DNA from: Crocosphaera watsonii
GTDB taxonomy: Bacteria; Cyanobacteriota; Cyanobacteriia; Cyanobacteriales; Microcystaceae
Reading direction: 5' to 3'
DNA length: 64,000 nt
Assembly: GCF_050563455.1 (NCBI RefSeq)
Contig: NZ_CP191777.1
Location: 1,550,001-1,614,000 of the forward strand
Under the pieces are notes generated by a model. The model saw nothing but the letters and a program-made list of their open reading frames with translations, had not been told where the DNA came from and did not search any database. The position numbers were made by a program, and so were the translations under genes. Positions 62,041 to 64,000 of this stretch are shown here, piece by piece (positions within the stretch are counted from its first letter, which is position 1; every line of letters begins with the position of its first letter).

Positions 62041-62523
62041 GTGTACAAATCTTTGTTACCTGCTTTGATAGTGGGTTCTGCCTTAGTTAGTAATGTTAGC
62101 TACGCCGAACCTGTTCCTAACTCTTACCCTTCACAGACGGCTCAACAAACCCAGGAATTGTCACCAAATAATAACGTTCCGGCTCAAGCTTACGATTATC
62201 AGACTATACTGCAACAACTTAGTAGTATTCAACAATTAAGGGATGTTTCTCCTACAGATTGGTCTTATCAAGCTTTGAGAAGTTTAGTGGAAAATTATGG
62301 CTGTATTGTCGGTTATCCCGATCGCACTTATCGGGGCGATCTCGCCCTGACTCGGAATGAGTTTGCCGCAGGTTTAAATGCTTGTATGGAGCAGTTAGAG
62401 CGGCGTTTACTCGAAGCGAGGAATCTGGGTTCCCCAGCTTATCAAAATACAGCACCTGAAATTCAAGCTATCCCCACAGATCGCGGAGAGCATTTTTCCC
62501 ACGTCATGGATCGGGCGTTTTAG
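62041..62523 (+). CDS. SLH-domain porin-like protein, truncated
   Basis: The 160-residue frame starts at GTG 62041 with AGGAG upstream. It has a signal peptide (LLPALIVGSALVSNVSYA) and a complete SLH domain at about residues 65-125 (LRDVSPTDWSYQALRSLVEN; RTYRGDLALTRNEFAAGLNA). Cyanobacterial iron-uptake porins of this type continue with a coiled coil and a beta-barrel to over 500 residues. Here the frame ends soon after LERRLLEARN. The 3' part was probably lost when mobile DNA entered at about 62.6 kb. Confidence 0.75.
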   Translation: MYKSLLPALIVGSALVSNVSYAEPVPNSYPSQTAQQTQELSPNNNVPAQAYDYQTILQQLSSIQQLRDVSPTDWSYQALRSLVENYGCIVGYPDRTYRGDLALTRNEFAAGLNACMEQLERRLLEARNLGSPAYQNTAPEIQAIPTDRGEHFSHVMDRAF

Positions 62524-62705
62524 GTGATTTCCGAGAAAGCTTTTCCCATAGGGGGTAATCGCTTGGACTAAAGGCTTTCAAGAAATAAAAGGAACAGAGA
62601 GTTAGCGGATCTTGGTACACAACTTTAAAATTTCATAATTGGCTTGTCTGAAAAAACAGAAGAAATAGATTAAAATGAAGAGGTAAAAAGATTAGAGAGA
62701 GTAAA

Positions 62706-63239
62706 TTGAAGCTAAAACAGACAAATCATCCCTTAACCCCGTCGATGGTCGATGATTTACGTTTAGCAGCCTCAAAAATGACGGGAGCAGAGCGTCGTTC
62801 ATTTCAAGCTGAAATGTGTCTCAAGTATTGTGGAGGAAGTGCCAGACAAACCGAAATCGTGTTTGGTTGGGGGAGAAAAAATGTTCAACTTGGATTACAT
62901 GAAAAACGAACTGGGATAGTGTGTTTAGGATTACAATCAGTCAATAGTGGATGTAAAAAATGGGAGGAAAGATACCCAATAGTTGCCCAATCATTGAAAG
63001 AAATAGCCGAAGCTCACGCACAACAAAACCCCACATTTAATAACCCCATTGCCTATACAAGATTAACGGCGGCTGAAGCCATTAAACAATTAAGAAATCT
63101 AGGATATAATGGAGAGGAGGTTCCTGCTGCTTCGACAATGGCAGATATTTTAAATCGTTTGGGCTATCGATTAAGAAAAGTGGTAAAAGCTAAACCTAAA
63201 AAAAAATCTCGGAGACAGACGCTATCTTCGAGAATATAG
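62706..63239 (+). CDS. ISAzo13-like transposase, first frame
   Basis: A 177-codon frame with an N-terminal DNA-binding part (SKMTGAERRSFQAEMCLKYC; SARQTEIVFGWGRKNVQLGL). The start is TTG. It ends shortly after an A9 run (codons for KPKKK); a -1 shift on that run continues into the catalytic frame, reading ISETDAIFENIEKKDRK before the DDE part. This is the split-gene layout reported for ISAzo13-type elements. Confidence 0.82.
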   Translation: MKLKQTNHPLTPSMVDDLRLAASKMTGAERRSFQAEMCLKYCGGSARQTEIVFGWGRKNVQLGLHEKRTGIVCLGLQSVNSGCKKWEERYPIVAQSLKEIAEAHAQQNPTFNNPIAYTRLTAAEAIKQLRNLGYNGEEVPAASTMADILNRLGYRLRKVVKAKPKKKSRRQTLSSRI

Positions 63240-63916
63240 AGAAAAAAGATAGAAAAAAAGACCCTTCTGTGAAACGTTTAAGTATGGATTGTAAAGCAAC
63301 TGTGGAAATAGGAGAATATTCACGTGGCGGACAAACCAGAGGTTATAATCAAGCTCAAGATCATGATATGGGAACTAAAGAAAAATACGTTCCTTGTGGG
63401 ATTGTAGATGAAGATACAGGGCAACTTTATGTAACTTTTGGAAGTTCTTATAAAACGAGTGATTTCATGGTAGATAACTTGGAGCAATGGTGGACAAGTC
63501 TGAGTATAAATGAAAAGCAGCAACTAGAGAACATCCAAATTAAAGTTGATAATGGACCAGAAAATAGTGGAATAAGAAGGCAATTTTTGAAGAGAATGGT
63601 AGAGTTTGCCGACCAAACTAAGAAATCTATTCAATTACTATATTTTCCTCCTTATCACAGTAAATATAATCCCATAGAAAGATGTTGGGGAATTTTAGAG
63701 AGGCATTGGAAAGGAACACTTCTGAGAAATGCTCAAACGATGTTAGCTTGGGTAAAAACTATGACATGGAAAGGCTTAAATCCGATAGTTAAGTTAAGTA
63801 AAAAAGTTTATCAAAAAGGCATTTCTTTAACGAAAAAAGAGATGAAGGAAATTGAGAAACGTTTAGAACGTAATCCTCACTTACCTAAATGGGATATTTT
63901 GATTAGACCCAGTTAG
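63240..63916 (+). CDS. ISAzo13-like transposase, catalytic frame
   Basis: The second frame carries the DDE domain: RLSMDCKATVEIGEYSRGGQ (first Asp), IQIKVDNGPENSGIRRQF (second Asp) and LYFPPYHSKYNPIERCWGIL (Glu). It is open upstream to the A9 run at 63198-63206. The element's right end is not clear before the window edge; TTAGCG near 63986 may belong to it, and TTAGCGG at 62603 may mark the left side. Confidence 0.85.
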
Positions 63917-64000
63917 TCTAAAAAGTTAATAAGAGTGTAAAATTAAGTGAATTTCCTTTTTAAAAATAGTCAAAGCTAATTTAAAAGTTAGCGTATTTCT

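Overview
The window is chromosomal DNA from a cyanobacterium. It carries ChlH (chlorophyll synthesis), an NdbB-type quinone reductase, a CrtISO-like oxidoreductase, an HpnI-type hopanoid glycosyltransferase, DUF2811 and DUF4359 proteins, an SLH-domain porin start, and many copies of the palindrome GCGATCGC (HIP1). Low GC, heavy insertion-sequence load, Uma2 genes and decayed toxin-antitoxin and transposon debris point to the Crocosphaera/Cyanothece group. The species is an inference.

Layout. 0-6.4 kb: end of a solute-binding lipoprotein gene, then mfd, a glutathione S-transferase, two small conserved genes and a single-receiver response regulator. 6.5-8.2 kb: intact IS5-like element. 8.2-11.1 kb: HAD phosphatase, queG, hpnI-like. 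12.0-14.1 kb: an IS200/IS605 element (tnpA/tnpB) sitting inside the ruins of a hydroxyisobutyrate-dehydrogenase-like gene. 14.2-15.7 kb: CrtISO-like gene. 16.3-21.9 kb: nested mobile DNA (second IS5-like copy, candidate group II intron pieces, IS66 fragment, IS630 copies, IS701-like element). 21.9-28.7 kb: SDR gene fragment, HAD, ndbB, hpf/lrtA, lipB, tgt, MOSC gene. 29.2-31.4 kb: a two-gene transposon with 7-bp target duplication. 31.4-34.3 kb: TnpB relics carrying a palindromic element, group II intron domain V/VI, a truncated IS630, and the other half of the SDR gene. 34.3-46.9 kb: DNA-phosphorothioation-associated methyltransferase, Uma2, ppx/gppA, a neuA-like gene broken by a MITE, LpxB-like, sugar nucleotidyltransferase, scpA, DUF4359, two AIM24-like genes, NurA-domain gene. 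46.9-51.9 kb: Uma2, an antitoxin with a dead RelE-like toxin, a lipoprotein gene split by IS66, HicB/XRE and two small genes. 52.0-56.0 kb: chlH. 56.3-62.5 kb: HicAB, reverse-transcriptase fragment, lytic transglycosylase, small genes, pyrE, truncated SLH gene. 62.7-64 kb: an ISAzo13-like element.

The most notable structure is evidence for a single inversion of about 12 kb. Flipping the segment from about 21.9 to 34.04 kb rejoins three split objects: the SDR gene, an IS630 copy, and a 189-residue reading frame that ends just before group II intron domain V. Other points are an in-frame palindromic insertion in a TnpB relic, a MITE with perfect termini in neuA, and frame changes at A-runs in three IS families.

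No tRNA, rRNA or CRISPR array was recognised. All family assignments come from reading motifs by eye; no database search was run.
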